A DNA stretch of 64,000 nucleotides from Fen-1273 sp963748405 (GTDB lineage Bacteria; Bacteroidota; Ignavibacteria; UBA10030; UBA6906). This document shows, piece by piece, positions 17,979 to 27,221 of this stretch. Below the pieces are notes generated by a model. It was not told the origin of the DNA. It saw only the letters and a list, made by a program, of their open reading frames with translations, and did no database searches. The position numbers and the translations under genes were made by a program. How positions within the stretch are numbered: position 1 is the first letter of the stretch; each line of letters begins with the position of its first letter. The DNA lies in contig CAVVIT010000004.1 in the NCBI GenBank assembly GCA_963748405.1, positions 124,001 to 188,000 on the forward strand, given 5' to 3'.

Positions 17979-18248
17979 ATGAAGCATTTTCTCACTAAAG
18001 ATCTATATCTATCCAGCTACCTCGCTTCTTCAGGTTGCCCGCTGGAGTCGCACAACCGAGTTGACGGAATAACGATGTTCTCCTTCCTCCGCACTCGCGA
18101 GCTGGAGATGCTCGTTGAATCGTACTTCTCATTGAAGGCATCCGTAAATCCGATAAAGTATGATGAAGCCATGAGGAACCTACGAACCCTGGCAATCGGT
18201 CCCAAGTCTCGACACGAAAATACTCTATCCAGCCGGGTGGCTGTGTGA
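17979..18248 (+). CDS. DUF5659-like small protein
   Basis: An 89-residue protein preceded by AAAGGA. The pattern MKHFLTKDLYLSSYLASSG, then a basic loop, FSFLRTRELEMLVESYF and NPIKYDEAMRNLRTL matches my memory of the DUF5659 family, short proteins found in mobile elements close to replication genes. Function unknown. Here it lies 75 bases upstream of the primase-helicase gene, in the same direction, and would be the first gene of the replication operon. Confidence 0.65.
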   Translation: MKHFLTKDLYLSSYLASSGCPLESHNRVDGITMFSFLRTRELEMLVESYFSLKASVNPIKYDEAMRNLRTLAIGPKSRHENTLSSRVAV

Positions 18249-18323
18249 GTTGAGAGCGACGGTAGTCGGCTCTATTTGAATGTGAGTCTGAAATGGCTCA
18301 CCTAAAGACCAATATGTTCAACA

Positions 18324-20456
18324 ATGTTAAATGATGAAGATGTAAAACAAACTGACGCATCTGTTTCTGCGACACCCAATGACCAGGCACCGCCTGGGAT
18401 CCTCGATTCAATCCTCGTTTCATATTCTGAACGCGTTACAGAACCGCAGACCACGCGCGTAACACTTGGTTCGATACTTACTGAGATTCAATCATCACCG
18501 GATCTTCAGCACAAGATTGCCGCTGTCCGTAGCCTTTCCGAACCTAAAGAACGGCAGGATCTGAAGAGGAAGACCCTCCCGTGGTTTTCGATGGCCGAGT
18601 ACAAGAACAACCATCGGGACAACCTCTCCTTTCTATCGACGAAATATGTCATCCTCGATCCAGATCACATCGCTGGACACCTCAGTGACCTGCTGGTCAA
18701 GGTCAGAACCGATCCAAAAATCTTTGTTGCCTTCGTCTCTCCATCGGGAGATGGGCTCAAATTGATTGTCGAGCTCGAGAATGCCGTGACCGCCGCAGAG
18801 GACTTCCGGGGGGCGTTCGGCTACCTTCGGGACATCATCGAGAAGGAATACGGAATTGCTATCGATGGGGACGACGACCCTGCCCGAGCGTGCTATCTGT
18901 CATATGATCCTGAGCTATGGGTCAATCTGAACAGAAAAGCCATGCAAATACCCACGGTAACAAAGGTGGATTCGTTACAGGTTAGGATTGATCTCTCTCG
19001 CACATCGTCGATGCTGGAAGCTCTTTCCGGTTCAACGTCACCTGGGCGAACCCATAAGGCAACGCAAATCATTGGGCGTTTCATCGAGAGAGGAATCCGA
19101 CTGGATGAGGCCATGGAATTGGTAAGGATCTGGGACCAGTCGAAGAATACCCCTCCTCTTGGGGAGCAGAAGATTGCGTCGACCGTGCGAGACATGTATA
19201 AGCGGTACAATGACGGAGGGTTCGCGCAAAAGCTGGATCGTTTCTACTCCTACCGGAGCGATATCTACGATGTCGGAATCGTCGGAGAGAACTTCTTTCT
19301 GGAGAATGTCGGACAGAGAAAGTTCTTTATCCAGACAGATGCCGCGGATGTTGAGACGCAGAAGCGGTTCCTGGAACATGTTGTGAAGGAGAAACACATA
19401 CGCCACCTACAGCGAATCGATCATCTCGGGGACATGAATGCCGAGAAATCTGTCGTTGAATACGTCTCCGACAAGGGTCTCTTTGAAGTGCACTATTCGC
19501 CTGTCGCGGTAAGGGTCAGGGGCAACGATTTCGTTGAAACCTGGCTGTCGTCAACTTTTGGAATCCATAAGGATTTCATCAAGGAGTGGCTCGCGATGTA
19601 CTGCTACACGAATTACCGCAAGCTCCCGACATTGGTTCTGAAAGGTGATCGTGGAACCGGAAAGAACACATTTGCGGAGTCAGTCCTCTCCATCTTTCCA
19701 TCGATATCTCAGTTCTGGCACGGGGAAGAGAAGGGCTTTACCCCCGAAGTGCAAAAGAAATTGCTCATTGCAGATGAGTCGGTTTCGGCTAATGAAAAGC
19801 AATACCGAATGCTGAAGCAGAGATCGGGCCAGAAGATGTCAGTCGTCAATCAGAAATTCCTCCCGGAGTACCAGGTCCTCAACAACATGAACATCATCAT
19901 CATGTCGAACGAACACACGCCGATATTCGTGCAGAAGGACGAGGAGCCCACGAGCGTGAAAAACAACCAGTTCTTCGTCTACACGTTGCCGAAGCTGGAA
20001 GGGGAGATTGACCCTGATTTCGGCCAAAAAATCGAAGATAGGATGGGGCACTATGTAAGGACGGAACTAAGGAATGTCTACATGAAGGCTCAGGCATATG
20101 CCGGTTGTCGGTACTCCATACCGACGCCCATCACGGATGACGAGAAGGCTCTCTTCAACGTGAACATGACTGGGCTGGAAGCCGAAGGCATGAAATTCCT
20201 CCAGAAAATGGTGGAGGCGAGCGGTTCGGCCTATACGAGTTTCTTCGAGAATGGGCTGTTCCCATCGTCATTCATCGATGCCTTTACGATCTCAAAGGGC
20301 TACACGAAGAATGGAGTTATCCGAAACCTTAAGGAGAAGGATTACCTGGTGCCTGCCGATCCAGCCAGGAAAATGGTCAAAGGGGAGAGGCAATACTGCT
20401 ACCAGATGACCGACAAACTGAAATCGTGGTACGAAAACCAGAAGCTTGCCCAGTGA
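18324..20456 (+). CDS. Replication protein: BT4734-type primase domain plus SF3 helicase
   Basis: A 710-residue protein. Residues about 80-200 (FSMAEYKNNHRDNLSFLS, then FVAFVSPSGDGLKLIVEL and DGDDDPARACYLSYDP) match the VirE-N/BT4734 domain, a primase-polymerase-like fold of Bacteroidota mobile elements. Residues 225-300 are a helical PriCT-like region. The C-terminal helicase has Walker A KGDRGTGKNTF near residue 438, Walker B-like KKLLIADES and the sensor stretch MNIIIMSNEHTPIF, as in DUF5906/D5-type helicases. It probably initiates replication of the excised element. A cluster of TTGCCCA motifs begins inside its 3' end. Confidence 0.85.
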   Translation: MLNDEDVKQTDASVSATPNDQAPPGILDSILVSYSERVTEPQTTRVTLGSILTEIQSSPDLQHKIAAVRSLSEPKERQDLKRKTLPWFSMAEYKNNHRDNLSFLSTKYVILDPDHIAGHLSDLLVKVRTDPKIFVAFVSPSGDGLKLIVELENAVTAAEDFRGAFGYLRDIIEKEYGIAIDGDDDPARACYLSYDPELWVNLNRKAMQIPTVTKVDSLQVRIDLSRTSSMLEALSGSTSPGRTHKATQIIGRFIERGIRLDEAMELVRIWDQSKNTPPLGEQKIASTVRDMYKRYNDGGFAQKLDRFYSYRSDIYDVGIVGENFFLENVGQRKFFIQTDAADVETQKRFLEHVVKEKHIRHLQRIDHLGDMNAEKSVVEYVSDKGLFEVHYSPVAVRVRGNDFVETWLSSTFGIHKDFIKEWLAMYCYTNYRKLPTLVLKGDRGTGKNTFAESVLSIFPSISQFWHGEEKGFTPEVQKKLLIADESVSANEKQYRMLKQRSGQKMSVVNQKFLPEYQVLNNMNIIIMSNEHTPIFVQKDEEPTSVKNNQFFVYTLPKLEGEIDPDFGQKIEDRMGHYVRTELRNVYMKAQAYAGCRYSIPTPITDDEKALFNVNMTGLEAEGMKFLQKMVEASGSAYTSFFENGLFPSSFIDAFTISKGYTKNGVIRNLKEKDYLVPADPARKMVKGERQYCYQMTDKLKSWYENQKLAQ

Positions 20457-20666
20457 GGAGACGCATTGCCCATCGATTGCCTGTAGTTGGGCAATCCTTG
20501 GGCAGTGTTTTGAGTAGGAATAGCAATGCTTTTCATATGATTTGCCCATTTACCTGTAAGAGATTCAGTTAGAGAAAGAAAAGAAAGTGGTGAAAGAGAA
20601 TATAGCGTTGAACCTTCAGCGCACGGGGTATAGGTGAAAATTGAAAATGGGCAGGCAAATGGGCAA
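20446..20666. other. Iteron-like cluster, candidate replication origin
   Basis: The heptamer TTGCCCA (or its complement TGGGCAA, allowing the last base to vary) occurs at 20446, 20466, 20488, 20499, 20542, 20648 and 20660, in both orientations, in 221 bases just behind the replication gene. The surrounding non-coding stretch (20457-21017) is locally A-rich and contains no supported gene. Iterons next to the initiator gene are the usual layout of plasmid origins. Spacing is irregular, so this remains inference. Confidence 0.55.
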
Positions 20667-21017
20667 TTGCGAGGCCAAAAACAAAAAGATAAAAGCCCAA
20701 AAGCCTGAACGACGGGGGGAGGGGCTTTCCGCGAAGCAGATCTTTTCTTTTAGTTTTTATTTTGGATCCGCCCGCTGGCTCGCGTTATTCGGAGAAGATT
20801 AGAAAGCACTCTCCCTCTGTGGTGGATCTCGGGGATAATATGTCGAAATCCGGTCAATCTGAAGCCGATTCAGGGAAAAGGTGACGGCAACACAAGAAAA
20901 ATAAACAGGGCGCTCGGTAACGACCACAGTTCCGGAAAAGACTCGGGCCAGTGAAAACGTATCACCATCTTCAGGATGAACGGCTCGAGACTCGAAGACA
21001 TTACAAAGGAGAGCTAT

Positions 21018-21194
21018 ATGACAACTGAGAAAGCACAGAAGATCCTCAACGCCATCAAGAAACGAGACCGTCTCGCCAGCAAGCACTGGACCCCCTACCA
21101 AGGTCCAGCGGATTGGGACTTCATTGTACTGAACTCATCAAAAGAGGAACTGGAAGAAGGGAAGGAGGAGAAGTCGGAGGTCAGCAATGGATGA
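21018..21194 (+). CDS. Small GPADWD-motif protein, copy A
   Basis: A 58-residue protein, start ATG behind AAAGGAGAG. After a basic N-terminal helix (TTEKAQKILNAIKKRDRL) comes HWTPYQGPADWDFIVLN and an acidic Glu-rich tail. I do not recognise the family. A close relative lies at 26693-26953 (HWVPYEGPADWDLIVLN). Its stop overlaps the ATG of the next small gene by eight bases, so the two are translated together. The pair opens the first cargo unit of the element. Confidence 0.75.
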   Translation: MTTEKAQKILNAIKKRDRLASKHWTPYQGPADWDFIVLNSSKEELEEGKEEKSEVSNG

Positions 21195-21363
21195 GGATAT
21201 GCTGGCTCGGATGAATGACAATCAGAACAGGGACCGCATTCTCGAAGATCTCAACCGCTCAACTCTGGACGACGTCGGGCCGGTGGGCAAAACGCAGGCG
21301 GCAAAAATGCTGCAGGAGATGAACAATCTCTCAAGTGAGGAGTCCCGACTCTTGGGCAATTGA
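21187..21363 (+). CDS. Small LDDVGPVG-motif protein, copy A
   Basis: A 58-residue acidic protein (DEDMLARMNDNQNRDRILE, then STLDDVGPVGK and MLQEMNNL). Related sequences occur at 26693 (N-terminal part), 26946-27221 and 34584-34862, so it is a repeated family of this element. Function unknown; the acidic, helical character with paired translation would fit a regulator or adaptor. It is followed by a terminator and then by exported cargo genes. Confidence 0.7.
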   Translation: MDEDMLARMNDNQNRDRILEDLNRSTLDDVGPVGKTQAAKMLQEMNNLSSEESRLLGN

Positions 21364-21369
21364 AAAGCC

Positions 21370-21397
21370 GTCCCAATTTCTTGGCCGTTGGGACTTT
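21370..21397 (+). terminator. Rho-independent terminator after small-gene pair A
   Basis: GTCCCAA and TTGGGAC form a seven-pair stem followed by TTT, seven bases behind the stop of the small gene. It separates the pair from the cargo operon that starts at 21859; the 460 bases between contain TTGACA (about 21436) and AT-rich stretches that could hold the cargo promoter. Confidence 0.6.
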
Positions 21398-21858
21398 GTA
21401 ATCCCCCCTCAAAGAATTCCCGAGAATTACCGTGGTTGACAGATTTGCTGCTCGAAAATCTCGGTTGAGAATTCTCCAAAATCTCGATCCCTGGGGTATA
21501 TATGATGAAGGTGCCATTCCTGCGAAACATCAAAATATACTTGCGATAAAGGCAAATGAGTGACTTGACACGAAAGTTGCAGACAATAGGAAGAAATTCG
21601 TCAGGTTCTGGCGTAGACTTCTCGGGACTGACAGATTTTATTAGGTTTGCGAATCGCGGATCAAGGGGATATATTAGGTGACATTGATAGCCGCCTCGTT
21701 TGATTGCATCGTATCTGATCGATGATAACTAAGTCCTGTTTGCTCAGCCGAATGGCCAGTTGAGCGATTGGATCCGATGCAGCGAGTCAATCCTCGCTAT
21801 TCCGTTCTTACACCCTTCATCTGTTTTTCACAATTCCTCTCTGACTCGGAGTTGGATC

Positions 21859-23355
21859 ATGCGAACAAACATCGCGGTAGTGTTTCTCTTGTTCTCATTC
21901 TTCGAAAGTTTTGTGACGTTGTTGTCTCCAGCCGAATGCAACGCGCAAGTGATCGTCAAAGAACGCGTCTCAATATTCCCAGACATTGTGACGGGCTCAT
22001 ATCGGAAGAATCCACGGGACACGCCTCCAAATCTGTTTATCGTTGCCCCAAGATCGGGTCTCATGCAGTTTGAAATTTCATACGGCTGGAAACTCAACTC
22101 GGCGATTCCATCCTCTGCCACTTTTAGGGTTGCCCTTCCTGAGACGACTTATACCACAACCGTCACCGACTTCTTCAACCGATTTACGAGCTTCCCGGTT
22201 TATAACACGAACATCTGCCAAAGTCCGCCGACGTCAAACAACTATGTCAGGTTCTCTGACATGCGAAACACGCCATATCCATTCAAGCTGCTCTTTATCA
22301 GGGTCCCTCGGCCAGGTGATACATTGCGATTTACGTTGCACGATGGAGCAGATATTCCCAGCACGACCCTCAGCGGCGACTCGTCAACTGGTTGGACTGT
22401 CTTCAATTCGATAGACCCGCCCAATGTGCAATGCTGGTCGTCACCGGACAACCAAGAGGCAACCAGTGCCGTATTGAAATTCGCAGATACTGCAATCGCC
22501 GGTTTCCGCGTGAAAGGAGATTATGACACCGTTTTCTACGGTCATGCTACCCCAGTTAGGGTGACTGCCATTAACAGCGCAGGTAATGAAGTCTATTACA
22601 GCGCTTCAAATCAGATTTCCCTATCCTATACTCCTACGATATACGGCAGATTCATTAACGCAGCTTGGGACACAGTCGCCTCCCCGATAACCCAGAATTA
22701 TTCTGATGCAAGAAATGGAAAAGTGTGGTATGTTTCTGATCCTGGTAGGCTCTCGGATTCTGTTCACCCAATTACATTGACAGCGAAGAACATACAGGAC
22801 ACTTCGAAGCATGGGACGGGTACGGTCACAATAAAGAACGAATGGACTATATTTAACCAATGGAATACGCTTTGGAGGGACAGCGCTTATGATTTTGAAC
22901 CAGGCGCTACTATCTGGGGTAAAGGTTGTGCTCTGACGTGTTTTGCTATGATTTTGAAGAGATATGGTTACAACGTCACCCCTGGTACTCTTAATTCATG
23001 GATGAAAAATAGTGATCACTTAGGGTTCGACCCAGGGGGAAATGTTCATTGGGTAGTTCCGGAAGAGTATTCAGGTGGAGTGTCACTTGCATTCATGGGC
23101 CTAGTGGCGAACCCAAACGGCTCACCATTAAGCCTCTCGGTAATAGATAATTGCCCAGAGCCTAATTGGTCGCTCATGGCACAGGTTGATGATGGAGCTT
23201 CGACTCACTATATCATCATCGTCGGAAAGAATCTTGCTGGTGAATACGTGACATTAGACCCCATCTATTCCACGCCGAGGACACTTGTCGATTACGGTAC
23301 GCCAGCTTACCCTCATGGCCGAATTCGTAAACTGATTAAGTACTGGAAGAACTGA
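21859..23355 (+). CDS. Secreted C39-like cysteine peptidase
   Basis: 498 residues from the ATG at 21859, chosen because it is preceded by GGAG and starts a signal peptide (RTNIAVVFLLFSFFESF ... ECNAQ). Residues 30-330 are beta-rich with no family I recognise. The C-terminal 160 residues match the peptidase C39-like (C39_2) family: Gln in IFNQWNTLW, the nucleophile Cys357 in GKGCALTCFAMIL, His450 in THYIIIVGK and Asp in TLDPIY. It would cleave peptides outside the cytoplasm. There is no T9SS sorting domain. The next cargo gene follows after 22 bases, so one operon with the two genes behind it is likely. Confidence 0.75.
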   Translation: MRTNIAVVFLLFSFFESFVTLLSPAECNAQVIVKERVSIFPDIVTGSYRKNPRDTPPNLFIVAPRSGLMQFEISYGWKLNSAIPSSATFRVALPETTYTTTVTDFFNRFTSFPVYNTNICQSPPTSNNYVRFSDMRNTPYPFKLLFIRVPRPGDTLRFTLHDGADIPSTTLSGDSSTGWTVFNSIDPPNVQCWSSPDNQEATSAVLKFADTAIAGFRVKGDYDTVFYGHATPVRVTAINSAGNEVYYSASNQISLSYTPTIYGRFINAAWDTVASPITQNYSDARNGKVWYVSDPGRLSDSVHPITLTAKNIQDTSKHGTGTVTIKNEWTIFNQWNTLWRDSAYDFEPGATIWGKGCALTCFAMILKRYGYNVTPGTLNSWMKNSDHLGFDPGGNVHWVVPEEYSGGVSLAFMGLVANPNGSPLSLSVIDNCPEPNWSLMAQVDDGASTHYIIIVGKNLAGEYVTLDPIYSTPRTLVDYGTPAYPHGRIRKLIKYWKN

Positions 23356-23377
23356 AACCCCGAGAGAAGGAGAAAAG

Positions 23378-25936
23378 ATGAACTCCAAGTCAGTTTGTGG
23401 AAGATTTCTGGTCGGCCTCCTCGTGCTCGTTAGGCCGTTATCCGCCGTTATGGGTCAATCGTCGGGAATGGAAGTTCACTCCTCAATGAACATTCAATTC
23501 CTTGTAGTAGACCCGATTGGTCGAAAGACTGGCATAGACGGCCAGAGCAATACATTTTTTGGGGATATCCCGTCGTCCGTCTACGATACACTTTCAAGTG
23601 GTGACATCGATACATCAAAGCCAAATACATTGTCTCGCGAATGCATATTTGGGTGGGGTGCTGATTCTTTGATCCAAGGCAATTACTACATCAAGGTTTA
23701 CGTCCTACAAAGCGGCAATTTCTGGATAGACAACGTTGTCACTCGGGTTCCGACTTTTTACCACCAAGCAGTCAACCACGTTGGGACCGCTGGTGATACA
23801 TATCTGTACAGAATCCCATACAGCTACAATCCTACAAGCCCAATAACGCTTGACACTTTGACAACCACAAGAGAAGTGCAGGGTGGCATATTTAATCCAA
23901 CAGGAACAAGTACATTGTCCATCAAAGTGAAGGCATCACAAAACCAAGGCACGCGGGACACCCTGACAGGAGGCACTGTGACGGTCCGTTGGCGGTCAAG
24001 GTATACGTTGTCTATAGGGACAGTCTCTTCGCCGACTTACGGCTTCTCCGCATTCGGGCCAGTTGATTCTCAGGGTAGCTATAAGTATCAGACGTTTCGG
24101 ACAACAAACCACGTTCCTGTTGCTTGGACCGCTGGAACGGAGTATGAGATTCTTACTGTAAGCATAATTGGGAGCGCAGGAATAGAGGATTTCAGTATAA
24201 CGAACTCGAAGGCCAGTGTCCGATTCTCATTACAAATTGACAACATTGAAAGGGCCGATTCTGCATTTTACAATCCTTCAGTCACATGCACCGGCCTCAC
24301 TTCTCAAAACAAATCAGACAATTGGGGATCCACGGCGTATAGTGGCGAACGCCACCTGGCAATGACAAGTACGAAGCTCCACGAGGTATATAATAGCGGC
24401 GGGGCGATCGTCTACAGAAGGAAGAGTCTGACAGGAAGTTGGGAGGTGACTCAACGTATTAGCCCAGATTCTCTGGGTAACAATAATGACGCATCGATCC
24501 TGGTAGCCCACGATGGTTCGATTCACGCTGTCTGGCAGCAGCTCCTGCCGTCCAACCGCTACGCACTCTACTACAATTCAAGCACTGACGGTGGGACAAC
24601 GTGGAAGGCGGCAAGGCGCCTAGCCTCTCCCACTGATAGCATATATATTGTCTTCAATCAGCAATGGAACATCTATCCAGTACTTGCGGAACTTGGCTCA
24701 AGCCAATTGGTCGTGGCATGTTGCTACAGCGGCGGAATGTATTACACCAGATCTACTGACCTCGGCACCACTTGGAGCGCGCTCCAATCGACGGGTGCAA
24801 CGAACCATGGGTGGTACCTCTGGCATCCAAGCCTCGCGAACATCGTGACCGCAAACTGCTTGATACTGACATACGACGCTCGATACTACGGGATTTGGTC
24901 GCAGAGATACGATGGGACTTCTTGGTCTACAGAAGCTCAAGTCAACAGTGGAACAGGCACAAACAACGACGCCTATTCTTCGATAGGTTTCGACTGGGAT
25001 CTCGGACACTTATATGCTGCGTGGTCTGCAAGAAGCAGTTACATCTACAATGAATACGCGATACTGTTTCGCATTGGCGGGTTTAATAACAGTTGGGGAG
25101 GCCAATTCGTCCAGTTCCCAGTTGTCAACGGTTCTGGGATATCTGATTTGTACCCTTCGATTACCGGCTGGGGCCCAGGTAATGTCGATATCATTTACAA
25201 TAATACCAGCAATGCTGTCAAGCTCAACCAGTGTTTAGATGGCAGCTGGTCAACAATCGGGAGGGTGCTGAGTTCGTCAGGTTATTGGACGAACACATCC
25301 TTGCAAGAGGAGTCGGGCACTCCGCAATATCCGATTCGAGTATGGACTGACCAGTCAGCGAATCCATATCAGGTGACTCTGCAAACTGATGGGACATACA
25401 ACCTTTCGAAACCTCAGATTCAACCCCGGTCAACATATGACTTGCACCGGCGGATCGTCCTTGAGAGTGTACGCACCGGATCCACGATCTGGTTTGACCT
25501 GAGTCCGATAAAGGTTGTCACTACCGCTGGGGATACTTTGCTTCTACCTTTCAAAAAGATCAACTTTAAGAGTCTGTTGTCGCCAACGCTGACTAATGCA
25601 TGGGAATACCTTGGGACCGACTCCGTTTCTCTTCCAGTGAATGCCAAGACCCTTATCATCAATGCTCAAGTCTCGCCACAGGTTCGTCAGGATTCCATTG
25701 GAACCTCAGGCACAAACGTATTTACGGCTAGTTCGTTCAGGTTAGACGGCATCAAGGGAGCCCAGACAGTACCGCTCTTGGCTACCCAACCATCAGTTTC
25801 GGGAGGAAAGTCGATTGATGTCTCCGGACTGGCTGGCCAATCGATCATTGTTCGCATGATTGGAATGGTTCCCGCAACTGCGACAGAACCCGTGACGATC
25901 GGCGTAGGAGATGTGTACATGACACGCAAACCCTGA
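23378..25936 (+). CDS. Large secreted Asp-box (BNR) repeat protein
   Basis: 852 residues, ATG behind AAGGAG, with signal peptide (residues 1-27, ending near VMGQS). The middle contains sialidase-type Asp boxes STDGGTTWK and STDLGTTWS near residues 405 and 465 within WxxSLxx-like strands, suggesting a six-bladed propeller. The first 300 residues are beta-sandwich-like. Catalytic sialidase residues could not be located, so a binding protein is as likely as an enzyme. It lacks a T9SS sorting domain; the small protein encoded next does have one. Confidence 0.65.
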   Translation: MNSKSVCGRFLVGLLVLVRPLSAVMGQSSGMEVHSSMNIQFLVVDPIGRKTGIDGQSNTFFGDIPSSVYDTLSSGDIDTSKPNTLSRECIFGWGADSLIQGNYYIKVYVLQSGNFWIDNVVTRVPTFYHQAVNHVGTAGDTYLYRIPYSYNPTSPITLDTLTTTREVQGGIFNPTGTSTLSIKVKASQNQGTRDTLTGGTVTVRWRSRYTLSIGTVSSPTYGFSAFGPVDSQGSYKYQTFRTTNHVPVAWTAGTEYEILTVSIIGSAGIEDFSITNSKASVRFSLQIDNIERADSAFYNPSVTCTGLTSQNKSDNWGSTAYSGERHLAMTSTKLHEVYNSGGAIVYRRKSLTGSWEVTQRISPDSLGNNNDASILVAHDGSIHAVWQQLLPSNRYALYYNSSTDGGTTWKAARRLASPTDSIYIVFNQQWNIYPVLAELGSSQLVVACCYSGGMYYTRSTDLGTTWSALQSTGATNHGWYLWHPSLANIVTANCLILTYDARYYGIWSQRYDGTSWSTEAQVNSGTGTNNDAYSSIGFDWDLGHLYAAWSARSSYIYNEYAILFRIGGFNNSWGGQFVQFPVVNGSGISDLYPSITGWGPGNVDIIYNNTSNAVKLNQCLDGSWSTIGRVLSSSGYWTNTSLQEESGTPQYPIRVWTDQSANPYQVTLQTDGTYNLSKPQIQPRSTYDLHRRIVLESVRTGSTIWFDLSPIKVVTTAGDTLLLPFKKINFKSLLSPTLTNAWEYLGTDSVSLPVNAKTLIINAQVSPQVRQDSIGTSGTNVFTASSFRLDGIKGAQTVPLLATQPSVSGGKSIDVSGLAGQSIIVRMIGMVPATATEPVTIGVGDVYMTRKP

Positions 25937-25949
25937 ACCCGAGGTGACC

Positions 25950-26597
25950 ATGAAGATTAAGTTAGTTCTAGTCCTAATATGCTTCGTTCCGACGGGTTTA
26001 TTCGGACAAACGCCATATCCTGTTCCGGCGGATTCTAAAGGAAACCAGATCATTCTTACGGTTGCCAATGAATCCAAAGTGACTGCAGCCCAGAATCTCC
26101 AAATCCGGGTCCAAGCCGCATCACCTTCGATTGCGATCGCCCAACCGAGTGTTTCAGTTAAGAACATTGCCGTTGGGAAGGAGTCTGACGTCGCCTTCAA
26201 ATTCGATGTCAGCCGAGAGGCGAAAATAGGGAAGAACGACACCCTGCACTTTCTCATTACCGACGGTACGGGGGCATCGTGGTCGAAATCTATTATTGTT
26301 TCATACATTGGGCCAAAAGAGTACAAGCTTGAACAGAACTTCCCGAATCCCTTTAACCCGTCGACAACGATCTACTATGATCTGCCCGTCGATAGTCACG
26401 TCAAGATGATGGTTTATGATATTTTGGGCAGGGAGGTCAGAACGATCGTTAACGAAGAAGAAGCTGCTGGCTACCAGAAGGTTCAGTTTAATTTGCAAGG
26501 AGTGGCGAGTGGGGTGTACATATACAGAATTCAAGCTGAACCATTAAAGGGAGGGAAAGCATTTTCCGCGGTGAAGAAGATGATGGTTTTGAAGTGA
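25950..26597 (+). CDS. Small T9SS-sorted surface protein
   Basis: 215 residues from ATG 25950 behind GAGGTGA, 13 bases after the Asp-box gene. A signal peptide (KIKLVLVLICFVPTGLFGQ) is followed by a roughly 90-residue beta domain (transglutaminase-flank/Ig-like in appearance) and a type A T9SS sorting domain with NFPNPFNPSTTIYYDLP, YDILGREVRTI, GVYIYRI and a terminal KKMMVLK. It should be exported by Sec and anchored or released through T9SS. With two upstream proteins lacking such a tail, it may act as their surface anchor; this is inference. Confidence 0.8.
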   Translation: MKIKLVLVLICFVPTGLFGQTPYPVPADSKGNQIILTVANESKVTAAQNLQIRVQAASPSIAIAQPSVSVKNIAVGKESDVAFKFDVSREAKIGKNDTLHFLITDGTGASWSKSIIVSYIGPKEYKLEQNFPNPFNPSTTIYYDLPVDSHVKMMVYDILGREVRTIVNEEEAAGYQKVQFNLQGVASGVYIYRIQAEPLKGGKAFSAVKKMMVLK

Positions 26598-26629
26598 AGG
26601 CAAGGTAGGCCAACCAATGAGGACAAGGA

Positions 26630-26659
26630 GAGCCTGATCCGCGAGGGTTGGGCTCTTTT
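26630..26659 (+). terminator. Terminator closing cargo unit 1
   Basis: GAGCC and GGCTC enclose TGATCCGCGAGGGTTG and are followed by TTTT. Almost the same hairpin sequence closes the next unit at 34398-34426, and a variant closes the third at 42469-42498, which argues for duplication of whole units. Confidence 0.8.
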
Positions 26660-26692
26660 GTTTAACACCTCGACGAGCCCAACCAGTCACCC

Positions 26693-26953
26693 TTGGACGA
26701 CGTAGGACCAGTCGGTGGAGACAAAGGAGAGAAAGTCTTGAAGGAGCTCAACGAACTGGCGGATCTGGAACGCGATGCTGGACAAACGGAAACCCCCCGA
26801 CAGCTGATGCCGACGTTTTCAAGCATTCCAGCTGGCAAGAAGCACTGGGTGCCTTACGAAGGTCCCGCGGACTGGGATTTGATTGTACTAAACGCCCCCA
26901 AGGAGGAACTGGAAGAAGGGAGAAGCGAACAGCCCGAGGCTAGCAATGGATGA
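26693..26953 (+). CDS. Small GPADWD-motif protein, copy B (fused to LDDVGPVG remnant)
   Basis: 86 residues if read from TTG 26693; an internal ATG at 26807 would give 48 residues. The N-terminal half (DDVGPVGGDKGEKVLKELNEL) resembles the second small protein of pair A, and the C-terminal half (KKHWVPYEGPADWDLIVLN plus Glu-rich tail) resembles the first. So this copy looks like a truncated member of one family joined to a member of the other. It overlaps the next small gene by eight bases exactly as in copy A. The start is uncertain. Confidence 0.55.
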   Translation: MDDVGPVGGDKGEKVLKELNELADLERDAGQTETPRQLMPTFSSIPAGKKHWVPYEGPADWDLIVLNAPKEELEEGRSEQPEASNG

Positions 26954-27221
26954 AGAATTCCTGGCTCGGATGAATGATGCCCAGAACAGGGACCGAATCC
27001 TCCTGGAGTTCAATGCCTCGACGCTCGATCCGGCCGGGCCTCTAAATCAAAACCTAACCGCATTGAAAGACAGGAACGACCTCGATGCGGGGCATGATGA
27101 TTTAGTGACATTCCCATCTTTGAGAGAAGCTATGATTCGACGTCGCGGGATCAAGTGGCGACTTCCGTCTATAGGGCCAACTGTCCCCGGGTGGGTTTGT
27201 TGGCTTTTTTGTTCTTTTTGA
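26946..27221 (+). CDS. Small LDDVGPVG-family protein, copy B (3' end disrupted)
   Basis: The first 52 residues (DEEFLARMNDAQNRDRILL ... NASTLDPAGPLNQ) align with copy A at 21187. Beyond about residue 60 the frame runs into the left inverted repeat and the antisense end of the DUF1670-type gene at 27169, so the natural end was probably lost when that unit arrived. The remaining tail is basic and unlike the family. Function unknown. Confidence 0.45.
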   Translation: MDEEFLARMNDAQNRDRILLEFNASTLDPAGPLNQNLTALKDRNDLDAGHDDLVTFPSLREAMIRRRGIKWRLPSIGPTVPGWVCWLFCSF

